This document shows positions 36,008 to 44,900 of a DNA stretch of 64,000 nt, in pieces. The notes beneath the pieces were generated by a model. That model made no database searches. It was given only the letters and a program-made list of their open reading frames with translations, and was not told the origin of the DNA. Within the stretch, counting starts at the first letter, position 1; every line of letters starts with the position of its first letter. Position numbers and translations under genes: made by a program. This stretch comes from Myxococcota bacterium (GTDB lineage: Bacteria; Myxococcota_A; UBA9160; UBA6930): positions 1-64,000 of the forward strand of contig JANQFK010000019.1 in assembly GCA_028277885.1 (NCBI GenBank), read 5' to 3'.

Positions 36008-39000
36008 TTGCGCCCGCCCCACCCGGCCGCATGGCGGCTCGCCTGGCTCCTGCTCGCGCTCCTCTTCGCCGCCCCGGCCCCCGCGTCGTCCCAGGCGCGC
36101 GTTCCCGCAGCGTCCCCCGAGGAGGGCGCCATCAAGGTGGTGGTGGCCGTGCTGCCCTTCCGGGTGCACAGCGCGCGGCCCCTCGACTACCTCGAGTCCT
36201 CCCTCGCGGACCTGCTGGCCTCGCGCCTCGAGTCGAGCGGCCGGGTGCGCGTGCTCGAGACCGTCACGGTGCGCGAGTCCCTGGTGGCCCACGGCGGCGA
36301 GCGCACCGAGGACGCGTTGCGCCGGCTGGCCCGGGAGGTCGGTGCGGACTTCGTGGTGGCGGGCAGCGTCACCGAGCTGGCGGGGCAGTACAGCCTCGAC
36401 GTGCGGGTCACGCCCGTGGGCCGGCGCTACACGAGCCAGACCCTGGTCTTCACCGCGGGCAGCGACGACGAGCTCCTCGACCGGGTGAACGAGCTCGCCG
36501 ACCGCGTCCTCGAGCTGGTCGGCAGCGGCGCCCCCGAGGCGCGCATCGCCGAGGTCCGGGTCGAGGGCGCCGCGGGGCCGCTCGGCGAGGAGGCCCGGGC
36601 CCGGGTCGAGCTCGCCGAGGGCGATCGCTACCGCAGCGCCGAGGCCCGCCGCGACCTCGCCCGGCTGCGCGAGCTCGCGGGCATCGCCTCGGCGACGGTC
36701 GAGACCGAGCGTCGCCCCGACGGCGTGGTGGTGACCTACCGGGTGGTGCCCCGGGAGCGCATCCTGCCCGGCCCCGAGGCCGCCGCCGCCGAGGGCGAGC
36801 GCGTCGCCGGGGTCACGGTGCGCGGGAACAAGCGCATCGAGTCCAGCGCGATCCGGGCCCGCATCACCACCCGGGAGGGCGACGTGTTCGACGCCGGGCG
36901 CGTCGCCGCGGACGTGCGCGCCCTCTACGAGCTCGGCTTCTTCAGCGACGTGCGCGTGCTTTCCGAGGAAGCCGAGGACGGCCGCCTGCTGGTCTTCGAG
37001 GTGCGCGAGAACGCCGTGGTTCGGCAGGTCACGATCTCGGGCAACGACTCGGTCCCCTCGGACGAGATCCGGGACAAGCTGACCCTCACCACCGGCTCCA
37101 CCCTCGACTACCCGCTGCTGTTCGAGAACAAGGAGCGCATCGAGACCATCTACCGCGCCCAGGGCTTCTACCTCGCCAAGGTGACCTACACCATCGAGAG
37201 CATGCCCGGGGACGCGGTCTCCATCGACTTCGAGGTGAACGAGGGTGACAAGCTGCGGCTGCGCCGGATCGTGTTCGAGGGCAACGAGGCCTTCACCGAC
37301 GAGGAGCTGGTGGACGGCCTCGACACCAAGGCCTGGCGCTGGTACTCGCACGTGAGCCGCTTCCTGGACCGCTCGGGCACCTACGCCGAGCCCGTCTTCC
37401 TCCAGGATCTCCAGGGCGTCCACGAGCGCTACCTGAACCGCGGCTTCCTCGAGGTCGAGGTGGGCGAGCCCGTGGTGCGCGCCGAGGAGGACGGCCTCGT
37501 GGTCGGCGTGGAGATCACCGAGGGCCCGCAGTTCCGGGTGGGCCGGATCGCCCTCGAGGGCGACGACACCATGGACCTCGACGGGCTGCGCGAGCGCATC
37601 GGGCTGGAGGAGGGCGAGGTGTTCGACCGCTCCCAGCTCACCCGCGACGTGGAGCGCCTCGAGGCCAACTACACCGACCAGGGCTTCTTCCTGGCGCGGG
37701 TCAGCCCGCTCACGGACGTGGACGACCAGGGGCGCGTCGTCGACGTGAGCTTCCAGGTGGAGAAGGGCCCGCTCTACTTCATTCGCGAGATCGACGTCGC
37801 CGGCAACACCACCACCGTCGACCCGGTGATCCGCCGCGAGATGAGGGTGGTGGAGGGCCAGCTCTACTCCGCACGGGCCCTGGGCCTCTCCGAGGGGCGC
37901 ATCCGACGCCTGGGCTACTTCGAGGAGGTCAACTTCGAGACCCAGCCCACGGACGACCCCGAGGAGCTGGACATCGACGTGCAGGTGGTCGAGCGGCCCA
38001 CGGGCTCGCTCTCCTTCGGCGCCGGCTTCTCCTCCCAGGACCGCTTCGTGCTCACCGGGAGCCTCTCCCAGTCGAACCTGTTCGGCCGCGGCTACGGGGT
38101 CTCGCTCTCGGCGGACATCGGCGGTCGCTCGGACCGCTTCTTCTTCTCCTTCACGGACCCCTACTTCCTCGGCACCGACTTCAGCCTCACCTCGCGCCTG
38201 TTCAGCACCGAGGTGGAGTTCGACGACTTCGAGCAGGCCCAGAGCGGCGTCGAGTTCACCCTCGGCCACGCCCTCAACCTCGAGGGCACCTCCCGGGGCT
38301 TCCTCCGCTACAACTGGTCGGACCGGGAGATCAACGAGGAGGACGGCGTGAACGCCGCCGGCGTGATCTTCCGGGAGCTGCTGTCCGATTCCCAGAGCAG
38401 CAGCCTGCTGGGCCTCGCCTACCGCTCGGACACGCGGGACGACCGCTTCGCCCCGAGCAGGGGCCGCATCCTGGGCTTCTCCGTGGAGGGCGCGGGCCTC
38501 GGCGGCTTCTCGAAGTTCCTGCGCCTCGAGGGCCAGGGGATCTTCTTCGCGAAGCCGCCGGAGTGGTTCCCGCGCTGGGTGCCGTTCCGCGACCGCTCGA
38601 GCTTCGTGCTCGGCATCCGGGGCGGCTGGGCGCTCCCCTTCAACGACATCGGGGACTTCGACTTCATCGATACCGCGCCCGGTGATGCCATCCGTCTCGA
38701 TGGCTCCGGCTGCGACCCCCTGACCTTCGCCGACGGCAGCGTGCAGACCTGTGAGCTCGCCGCCATCGACGACGACGTCGAGCTTCCCCTCAGCGAGCGC
38801 TACTTCCTGGGCGGTCTGGGCACGTTCCAGCTGCGCGGGTTCGAGGCCCGTACCGTGGGTCCGAGGCGCGCCGTGCTCACCCAGAACCGGTCGGGCACGG
38901 GGACCCTGTTCACGCCGGTCGGGCGCGATCCCCTCACCGGCGCGTGCAACGACGTGCCGGGTGCCGTGGTGAACCTGCAGGGCGACGGCGACGGCCAGTG

Positions 39001-39337
39001 CAACAGCATCGACGACTCCGACATCGACGACTTCGACGATATCGACGAGACCGACGTGATCGGCGGCAACAAGTTCCTCTCCCTCAGCACCGAGTACCGC
39101 TTCCCGCTCTCCGAGGCCCTGGGCCTGGTCGGCATCCTGTTCTTCGACACCGGCAACGCCTTCGCCGAGGACGAGAACTACTGGGACTTCGACCTGTGGC
39201 GCTTCGGGACCGGCTTCGGCGTCCAGTGGTTCTCCCCCTTCGGGCCGCTCCAGGCCTTCGTGGGCTTCCCCCTCGACAAGCTCGAGGTCGAGGACAGCCC
39301 GGTCTTCGAATTTTCCGTGGGTGGCGCCAGCTTCTAG
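36008..39337 (+). CDS. bamA: Outer-membrane assembly protein BamA with extra N-terminal domains
   Basis: Translated from TTG 36008, which has GGGGGAG seven bases upstream and directly precedes a signal peptide (about 1-33). The product is 1109 residues, about 300 longer than E. coli BamA. Residues about 40-175 form an extra TolB-N/FlgO-like alpha/beta domain (VVVAVLPFRV, then VGADFVVAGSVTE). Then come six POTRA-like repeats (about 178-665, VRGNKRIESSAIRARI, ISGNDSVPSDEIRDKL and so on), of which the last five match E. coli P1-P5. The 16-strand barrel (about 670-1109) has an LRGF motif and two inserted Cys-containing loops, one with an acidic DGDGDGQCNSIDDSDIDD run. It inserts outer-membrane proteins. 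Confidence 0.93.
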   Translation: MRPPHPAAWRLAWLLLALLFAAPAPASSQARVPAASPEEGAIKVVVAVLPFRVHSARPLDYLESSLADLLASRLESSGRVRVLETVTVRESLVAHGGERTEDALRRLAREVGADFVVAGSVTELAGQYSLDVRVTPVGRRYTSQTLVFTAGSDDELLDRVNELADRVLELVGSGAPEARIAEVRVEGAAGPLGEEARARVELAEGDRYRSAEARRDLARLRELAGIASATVETERRPDGVVVTYRVVPRERILPGPEAAAAEGERVAGVTVRGNKRIESSAIRARITTREGDVFDAGRVAADVRALYELGFFSDVRVLSEEAEDGRLLVFEVRENAVVRQVTISGNDSVPSDEIRDKLTLTTGSTLDYPLLFENKERIETIYRAQGFYLAKVTYTIESMPGDAVSIDFEVNEGDKLRLRRIVFEGNEAFTDEELVDGLDTKAWRWYSHVSRFLDRSGTYAEPVFLQDLQGVHERYLNRGFLEVEVGEPVVRAEEDGLVVGVEITEGPQFRVGRIALEGDDTMDLDGLRERIGLEEGEVFDRSQLTRDVERLEANYTDQGFFLARVSPLTDVDDQGRVVDVSFQVEKGPLYFIREIDVAGNTTTVDPVIRREMRVVEGQLYSARALGLSEGRIRRLGYFEEVNFETQPTDDPEELDIDVQVVERPTGSLSFGAGFSSQDRFVLTGSLSQSNLFGRGYGVSLSADIGGRSDRFFFSFTDPYFLGTDFSLTSRLFSTEVEFDDFEQAQSGVEFTLGHALNLEGTSRGFLRYNWSDREINEEDGVNAAGVIFRELLSDSQSSSLLGLAYRSDTRDDRFAPSRGRILGFSVEGAGLGGFSKFLRLEGQGIFFAKPPEWFPRWVPFRDRSSFVLGIRGGWALPFNDIGDFDFIDTAPGDAIRLDGSGCDPLTFADGSVQTCELAAIDDDVELPLSERYFLGGLGTFQLRGFEARTVGPRRAVLTQNRSGTGTLFTPVGRDPLTGACNDVPGAVVNLQGDGDGQCNSIDDSDIDDFDDIDETDVIGGNKFLSLSTEYRFPLSEALGLVGILFFDTGNAFAEDENYWDFDLWRFGTGFGVQWFSPFGPLQAFVGFPLDKLEVEDSPVFEFSVGGASF

Positions 39338-39364
39338 GCACGGCGCCACGAGAGGAGTGCATTC

Positions 39365-39892
39365 ATGACGCGTTCGACGCGGATCCTTCTGGCCTGCGGC
39401 CTCGCCGTCTTCCTGGCGGTGGCGACGGGGGCCGACCAGGCCGGCATCAAGATCGGTGTGGTCGACATCGACCAGGCCCTGAACTCCACCGACGAGGGCA
39501 AGGCGGCCCGGGAGGAGCTGGCGCGCAAGAAGCGCGAGGCCGAGCAGCAGCTCGAGCCGCTGATCGAGCGCTTCAACGGCATGCGCGAGGAGATCGACGG
39601 CAAGAAGTACGTGCTGTCCGACGAGGCGCTCTTCGCCAAGCAGGCCGACCTGCTCGAGCTGAAGAACAAGATCGACAACAAGATGAAGGAGCTCGAGGGC
39701 CAGTTCCAGATCGACAAGGGGCGGCTCGAGGCCCCGCTGCGGGCCAAGCTCCTCGAGATCATCCAGGGCGTCGGCAAGGAGCAGGGCTTCACGCTGATCC
39801 TGCGCCGCAACACGCCGGGCGTGATGTACACCCGCGAGGCCCTCGACATCACGGACGTCGTGATCGAGCGCTTCAACAAGAAGCGGGGCTGA
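39365..39892 (+). CDS. skp: Periplasmic chaperone Skp/OmpH
   Basis: 175 residues. Signal peptide (about 1-22, LLACGLAVFLAVATGA), then the small beta core IKIGVVDIDQALNSTDEGKA and a long charged helical arm pair (about 50-140) ending in LILRRNTPGVMYTREALDIT. Skp forms a trimeric jellyfish that escorts unfolded outer-membrane proteins to BamA. ATG at 39365, 27 bases after bamA with GAGAGGAG upstream. The bamA-skp-lpx order is conserved. Confidence 0.93.
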   Translation: MTRSTRILLACGLAVFLAVATGADQAGIKIGVVDIDQALNSTDEGKAAREELARKKREAEQQLEPLIERFNGMREEIDGKKYVLSDEALFAKQADLLELKNKIDNKMKELEGQFQIDKGRLEAPLRAKLLEIIQGVGKEQGFTLILRRNTPGVMYTREALDITDVVIERFNKKRG

Positions 39893-39898
39893 TCCCGC

Positions 39899-40675
39899 TT
39901 GGCGCGCGTCCACCCCAGCGCCGTCGTCGACCCCCAGGCGAAGCTCGCCGCGGACGTCGAGATCGGCCCCTTCACCGTGGTGGGGCCCGAGGTCGAGCTC
40001 GCCGCCGGGGTGGTGCTGAAGCCGCACTGCCTGGTGACGGGTCGCACCACCGTCGGCGAGGGGACGCGGGTGTTCCCCTTCGCGGTGCTCGGCGAGGAGC
40101 CCCAGGACAAGTCCTTCTCCGGCGAGGCCACCCGGCTGGTGATCGGAGCGGGCAACGTGATCCGCGAGCACGCGGTGATCCACGTCGGCACCCAGAAGGG
40201 CGGCGGCTGCACCCGGATCGGCGACGACAACCTGATCATGAACGGCGTGCACGTCGGCCACGACGGCCAGATCGGCTCCCACGTGATCCTGGCGAGCCAC
40301 TGCGCCCTGGGCGGCCACGTCGAGATCGGGGACCACGCCGTGGTGGGGGGGCTGAGCGGCGTCCACCAGATGGCGCGGGTGGGCGAGTCCGCCATGGTGG
40401 CGGCGCTCTCGGGCGTGACCAAGGACGCGCCGCCCTTCGCCATCGTGGCCGGGGAGCGCGCCCGGGTGGCCGGCGTGAACGTGGTCGGGCTGAAGCGGCG
40501 GGGCTTCGGGCCCGACGTGCGCCGCGCCATCAAGCACGCCTTCCACCTGCTCTACAGCTCGAAGCTGCGCCTCGAGCCGGCCATCCAGCGCGTGCGCGAG
40601 GAGCTCTCCGACTCTCCCGAGGCCCAGCGGATCGTCGACTTCCTGGAGAGCTCCCAGCGCGGCGTGAGCCGCTGA
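39899..40675 (+). CDS. lpxA: UDP-GlcNAc O-acyltransferase LpxA
   Basis: 258 residues. First step of lipid A synthesis. A left-handed beta helix of hexapeptide repeats (residues about 1-190, for example VHPSAVVDPQAKLAADVEIG), with the catalytic His in IMNGVHVGHDGQIGSHV, and the helical C-terminus FHLLYSSKLRLEPAIQRV. TTG start at 39899, six bases after skp; no ATG or GTG precedes the conserved VHPSAVVDP. lpxD and fabZ, normally between skp and lpxA, are absent from this cluster. Confidence 0.96.
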   Translation: MARVHPSAVVDPQAKLAADVEIGPFTVVGPEVELAAGVVLKPHCLVTGRTTVGEGTRVFPFAVLGEEPQDKSFSGEATRLVIGAGNVIREHAVIHVGTQKGGGCTRIGDDNLIMNGVHVGHDGQIGSHVILASHCALGGHVEIGDHAVVGGLSGVHQMARVGESAMVAALSGVTKDAPPFAIVAGERARVAGVNVVGLKRRGFGPDVRRAIKHAFHLLYSSKLRLEPAIQRVREELSDSPEAQRIVDFLESSQRGVSR

Positions 40676-40683
40676 GGCCGGCC

Positions 40684-41541
40684 ATGGCCTCGCCCTTGGG
40701 CCTGATCGCGGGGTTCGGTCGCTTCCCGGTGCAGCTCGCCCGGGCGGCGCGCCGCCACGGCCGCGCCATCGCCGCCGTGGGGATCCACGGCCTGGTGGAC
40801 CCGGGCCTCGAGGCCGAGGTCGACGCGTTCACGGAGCTGCGCCTGGGCGAGGTGGCGCGCCTGTTCGCGACCCTCCGGGAGGCGGGGGTGCGCGACGTGG
40901 TCTTCGCCGGCAAGGTGCCGAAGACGCTGCTCGCCCGGCCCGAGGAGCTGCACCTCGACGCCCGCGCCCTGGCCCTGCTGCACGGCTTCGCCGACCGCAA
41001 GGACGACTCGATCCTCGGCGCCCTCGCCGACGCCATCGAGGCCGAGGGCTTCGTGCTGCTGCCCCAGCTCGCCCTGGCGCCGGAGCTCACCGCGACCGAG
41101 GGCCCGGTGGGCGGCGTGGAGCCGACTCCGGCCCAGCTCGCCGACGCCGCCTTCGGCTGGCCCGTGGCCAAGAGCCTCGGCGAGCTCGACGTGGGCCAGA
41201 CCGTCGTGGTGCAGGACCGCGCCGTGCTCGCCCTCGAGGCCATCGAGGGCACCGACGCCGCCATCGCGCGCGGCTGTGCGCTGGGCCGCCCGGGGGCCTG
41301 CGTGGTCAAGGTGGCGAAGCCGCGCCAGGACCCGCGCTTCGACGTGCCCGCGGTGGGGCCCGCCACCCTGCGCAGCATGGCCGAGGGCGGCGCGGCGTTG
41401 CTCGCCGTGGAGGCCGGCGCGACCCTGCTCCTCGAGCGCGAGAGCCTGATCGCCGAGGCCGACGCCGCGGGCATCGCGGTGGTCGGCCTGTCGGGGCCGC
41501 CGGAAGCCCGCGAGCCGGGAGCTGCGGGGGGAGGCCGATGA
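40684..41541 (+). CDS. lpxI: UDP-2,3-diacylglucosamine pyrophosphatase LpxI
   Basis: 285 residues of the LpxI (DUF1009) family, which replaces LpxH in alphaproteobacteria and many deltaproteobacteria. It shows LGLIAGFGRFPVQLARAARR, then GEVARLFATLREAGVRDVVF and GKVPKTLL, and the late KVAKPRQDPRFDVPAVGPAT. It hydrolyses UDP-diacyl-GlcN to lipid X. ATG at 40684, eight bases after lpxA; overlaps the oxidoreductase gene by ATGA. The product feeds LpxB, encoded two genes downstream. Confidence 0.93.
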   Translation: MASPLGLIAGFGRFPVQLARAARRHGRAIAAVGIHGLVDPGLEAEVDAFTELRLGEVARLFATLREAGVRDVVFAGKVPKTLLARPEELHLDARALALLHGFADRKDDSILGALADAIEAEGFVLLPQLALAPELTATEGPVGGVEPTPAQLADAAFGWPVAKSLGELDVGQTVVVQDRAVLALEAIEGTDAAIARGCALGRPGACVVKVAKPRQDPRFDVPAVGPATLRSMAEGGAALLAVEAGATLLLERESLIAEADAAGIAVVGLSGPPEAREPGAAGGGR

Positions 41542-42494
41542 GCGCCATCCGGATCGTGGTTGCGGGCGTGGGCCACATGGGCCGGCTCCACGCCGAGAAG
41601 ATCGCCTCCCTGTCCCGGGAGGAGGGCAGCGTGGCCCTGGCCGGCGTCGCCGACGTGGACGCCGAGCGCGCCCGCGAGGCGGGGGAGGGGCTCGGCGTCC
41701 CCTTCGCCGCGGACGTGGGCGAGCTGCTGGCCGACGCCGACGCCCTGGTGGTGGCGGTCCCCACCGTGGAGCACGGCGGCGTGGTGCGCGCCGCCCTCGA
41801 GGCCGGCCTCGACGTGCTGGTGGAGAAGCCCATCGCGGCCAGCCTCGAGGAGGCCGAGGCGCTGCTGGCCCTGGCCCGGCGCGAGGGCCGGGTGGTGCAG
41901 GTGGGGCACCTCGAGTGGTTCAACGCCGCCATGCAGCGCGTGCGCGCACTGATCCGCCGGCCGCGCTTCGTCGAGGCCCACCGCCTCGGGCCCTTCCCGG
42001 CGCGGGCCACGGACGTGGACGTGGTGCGCGACCTCATGATCCACGACCTCGACATCGTGCAGCGCCTGGTGGGCGAGGAGCCCGAGCGCATCGAGGCCAT
42101 CGGCGTGCCCGTGCTCACCGACCGCGTGGACCTGGCGAACGCGCGGCTCACCTTCCCCGGCGGCTGCGTGGCCAACGTCACCGCCAGCCGGGTCTCGCCC
42201 ACGCCCCTGCGCAAGATCCGCTTCCTCCAGTCCGAGGGCTACTTCTCCATCGACTTCCTCGAGCAGGCGGCGATCATCGCCCGCCGCGTCGCCGGGGAGG
42301 GCGGCGAGAAGCGGATCGACATCCAGCGCATCGACATCGACCGGGAGGACGCCCTGCTCACCCAGCTGCGCTCCTTCGTCGAGGCGGTCCACAGCCGCAA
42401 GGTGCTGGCCGGGGCGGGGGACGACGCCCTCTCGGCCCTGCGCACGGCGCTGCGCGTGATCGACGCCATGCCCGCCCTCGACGAGCTGCAATGA
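41538..42494 (+). CDS. Gfo/Idh/MocA family oxidoreductase
   Basis: 318 residues. N-terminal Rossmann fold starts IRIVVAGVGHMGRLHAEKIA with GxGxxG-like binding of NAD(P). The dehydrogenase signature EKPIAASLEEAEAL follows, then the C-terminal beta-sheet domain (about 125-300). The conserved Lys of EKP is present, so it is probably active. It is wedged between lpxI and lpxB with four-base overlaps on both sides. This oxidoreductase between lipid A genes is seen in other genomes, and a role in modifying a UDP-sugar or lipid A precursor is plausible, but the substrate is unknown. Confidence 0.88.
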   Translation: MSAIRIVVAGVGHMGRLHAEKIASLSREEGSVALAGVADVDAERAREAGEGLGVPFAADVGELLADADALVVAVPTVEHGGVVRAALEAGLDVLVEKPIAASLEEAEALLALARREGRVVQVGHLEWFNAAMQRVRALIRRPRFVEAHRLGPFPARATDVDVVRDLMIHDLDIVQRLVGEEPERIEAIGVPVLTDRVDLANARLTFPGGCVANVTASRVSPTPLRKIRFLQSEGYFSIDFLEQAAIIARRVAGEGGEKRIDIQRIDIDREDALLTQLRSFVEAVHSRKVLAGAGDDALSALRTALRVIDAMPALDELQ

Positions 42495-43654
42495 CCCGCG
42501 TCCTGGTCTGCGCCGGCGACGCCTCGGGCGAGCTCCACGCCGCCGCCTTCGTGGGGGCGCTGCGCGAGCGGCTCCCCGAGGCGCGCTTCCTCGGTCTCGG
42601 CGGCGCCGAGATGGAGAAGGCCGGCGTCGAGATCGTGGTGCACCAGCGCGAGCTCGCCATCGGCGGCCTGGTGGAGGTGCTGGGCGACCTCGGGCGGGTG
42701 TGGCGCGCCTGGCGCCGGCTCGGCGCCCGCCTGCTCGCGGCGCGCCCGGACCTGGTGGTGCTGGTGGACTCTCCGGACTTCAACATCCCCTTCGCGCGCA
42801 AGGCCCGCCGCGCCGGCGTGCCGGTGCTCTACTACGTGAGCCCCCAGGTCTGGGCGTGGCGTCGCTGGCGCGTGCGCAAGCTGGCCCGGCGCGTCGACCG
42901 CATGGCGGTGATCTTCCCCTTCGAGCCGCCCTTCTACGCGGGCAGCGGCCTGGCGGTCGACTTCGTCGGCCATCCCCTGGTGGATCGCCTCCCCGCCCCG
43001 CCCGACGCCCGGGAGCGCGCCGCCCTGCGCGCCGCCCTCGGCGTGCCCGAGGACGCGCGGCTGGTGGCGCTGCTGCCGGGCAGCCGGCGCAACGAGCTGC
43101 GCGACGGGCTGGCGCTCCAGATCGAGACGGCGCGCCGGCTGCACGAGCGCCTGCCGCGCACGCGCTTCGCGCTGGCACTCGCACCGAGCCTCGACCGGGC
43201 CGCCGTGGAGGCTCAGCTCGCCGCGCTCCCCGGCGCCGCCGGGCTGCCCCTCGACCTCCACGCCGGGCGCACCTACGACGTGGTGCGCGCCGCCGACGCC
43301 GCCCTGGCGAAGCCCGGAACGGTGACGGTGGAGATCGCGCTGCTCGGCACGCCCCTGGTGGTGGCGGCCCGCGCCCACCCGCTCTCCGCCGCCATCGCGC
43401 GGCGCGTGGTGGCGGTCCCGACCCTCACCATGCCGAACCTGGTGGCGGGCGACGCCGTGGTGCCCGAGTTCCTCCAGGAGCAGGCGCGCCCCGAGCGCGT
43501 CGCCGCCGCTCTCGAGGAGCTGCTCGAGGGGCCCTCGGGCGAGCTCCAGCGCCGGCGCCTCGCCCACCTGCGCGCCCAGCTCGGCGGCGGCGGCGCGGCG
43601 CTCCGCGCGGCCGCCATCGCCGAGGAGATGATCGCTGGGACCCCTCGGCCATAG
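42491..43654 (+). CDS. lpxB: Lipid-A-disaccharide synthase
   Basis: 387 residues. GT19 enzyme that joins lipid X and UDP-diacyl-GlcN. Motifs: VCAGDASGELHAA, PDFNIPFARKAR, YYVSPQVWAWRRWRVRKLA, VGHPLVDRL, LLPGSRRNELRD and the late AKPGTVTVEIALLGTP. ATG at 42491 overlaps the oxidoreductase stop. Its C-terminal codons overlap the start of waaA if that gene begins at CTG 43635. Confidence 0.96.
   Translation: MTRVLVCAGDASGELHAAAFVGALRERLPEARFLGLGGAEMEKAGVEIVVHQRELAIGGLVEVLGDLGRVWRAWRRLGARLLAARPDLVVLVDSPDFNIPFARKARRAGVPVLYYVSPQVWAWRRWRVRKLARRVDRMAVIFPFEPPFYAGSGLAVDFVGHPLVDRLPAPPDARERAALRAALGVPEDARLVALLPGSRRNELRDGLALQIETARRLHERLPRTRFALALAPSLDRAAVEAQLAALPGAAGLPLDLHAGRTYDVVRAADAALAKPGTVTVEIALLGTPLVVAARAHPLSAAIARRVVAVPTLTMPNLVAGDAVVPEFLQEQARPERVAAALEELLEGPSGELQRRRLAHLRAQLGGGGAALRAAAIAEEMIAGTPRP
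43622..43627 (+). promoter_or_regulatory. Ribosome binding site for a CTG start (waaA)
   Basis: GAGGAG lies seven bases before CTG at 43635, inside the last codons of lpxB. The first canonical start, GTG 43683, has no such site. This decides the waaA start. Confidence 0.5.
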
Positions 43655-44900
43655 CGCGGCCGCCCTCGCCGCACTGGTCGCGGTGCCGGTGGGCCTGGTG
43701 GGCGCCGTCGTGCGCCCGTCCCTGCGCGAGGGCTGGCGGGAGCGTCTCGGCCTGGTCGAGGCCCCGCTGCCCGGTGCGGTCTGGGTGCACGGCGCCAGCG
43801 TGGGCGAGGTCCAGGCGGGCCTCTCCCTGATCGCCGCCCTCGAGGCGTCGGGGGAGCGGGTCGTCGCCTCGGCGATGACGACCACCGGGCGCGCGCTGCT
43901 GCGTCGGCGCCGGCCGGACCTGCCCAGCGCGCTCGCCCCCGTCGACCATCCCTGGTGCACCGCCGCGGCGCTGCGCCGGGTGGCGCCCGCCGCCCTGGTG
44001 TTCGTCGAGACCGAGCTCTGGCCGGCGTGGCTCCTCGCCGCCCGGGACGCGAAGGTCCCCGTGGTGTTCCTCTCGGCGCGTCTCTCGGACCGGAGCTTCC
44101 CGCGCTATCGCCGCGCCGCGCGCCTGCTGCGGCCGCTGCTGGCCGCGGTCGCCGGGGTGGGCGCCCGCAGCGAGCGCGACGCCGAGCGCTTCGTCGCCCT
44201 CGGCGTGGCGAAGGACCGGGTGGAGGTGACGGGCGACCTCAAGCTCGAGCCGCCGCCGGCCGCGCCGGCGCTGGCCGGTGAGCTCGCCGCCAGCGTGGGC
44301 GACCTCCCGGTCTTCCTGGCGGGCAGCACGCACCCGGGCGAGGACGAGGCCGCGCTCTCGGCCCTGGCGGCCGCCGAGGCCGCGGGCCGGGCGGCGCTGC
44401 TGGTGCTCGCGCCGCGCCACCCGGAGCGCTTCGACGCCGCCGTGGCCGCAGCGAAGCGGGCGGGCCGCCGCGTTCTGCGGCGCACTCAGCTGGCTGGAAC
44501 GGGGGAGCCGGCGCTCGCCGCCGGCGACGTGCTGGTCCTCGACAGTCTGGGCGAGCTGGGCGCGCTGTGGGCCCGGGCCGACGTCGCCTTCGTGGGCGGC
44601 AGCCTCGTGCCCCGCGGCGGCCACAACCTCGCCGAGCCCGCCCGGGCGGGCTGCGCGGTGCTCTTCGGGCCCCACACCGAGAACACCCGCGAGTCCGCGG
44701 AGCTGCTGCTCGCCGCCGACGCCGCGCGCCGCGTCGCCGACGCCGAGGAGCTCGCCCAGGCGGTGGTCGCGGCCCTGGGCGATCCCGAGGGCTGGCGCGA
44801 GCGCGGGGCCCGGGCGGCGCGAAGCCTCGCGGACCACGCGGGAGCGACCCGGCGCAGTGTCGCGCTGCTGCGCCGGGCCCGCGAGCGGGGGGCGGCCTGA
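43635..44900 (+). CDS. waaA: Kdo transferase WaaA (KdtA)
   Basis: GT30 enzyme that adds Kdo to lipid IVA. Motifs: VHGASVGEVQAG, VETELWPAWLLAA, LSARLSDRSFPRY, GSTHPGEDEA, LAPRHPERF and VGGSLVPRGGHNLAEPA. The family begins with a membrane anchor of about 35 residues before the conserved GWRERLG. Only a CTG at 43635, with a GAGGAG site seven bases upstream, gives that anchor (421 residues); the first canonical start, GTG 43683, would cut it to 16 residues. Overlaps lpxB by about 20 bases and lpxK by TGATG. Confidence 0.9.
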   Translation: MGPLGHSAAALAALVAVPVGLVGAVVRPSLREGWRERLGLVEAPLPGAVWVHGASVGEVQAGLSLIAALEASGERVVASAMTTTGRALLRRRRPDLPSALAPVDHPWCTAAALRRVAPAALVFVETELWPAWLLAARDAKVPVVFLSARLSDRSFPRYRRAARLLRPLLAAVAGVGARSERDAERFVALGVAKDRVEVTGDLKLEPPPAAPALAGELAASVGDLPVFLAGSTHPGEDEAALSALAAAEAAGRAALLVLAPRHPERFDAAVAAAKRAGRRVLRRTQLAGTGEPALAAGDVLVLDSLGELGALWARADVAFVGGSLVPRGGHNLAEPARAGCAVLFGPHTENTRESAELLLAADAARRVADAEELAQAVVAALGDPEGWRERGARAARSLADHAGATRRSVALLRRARERGAA

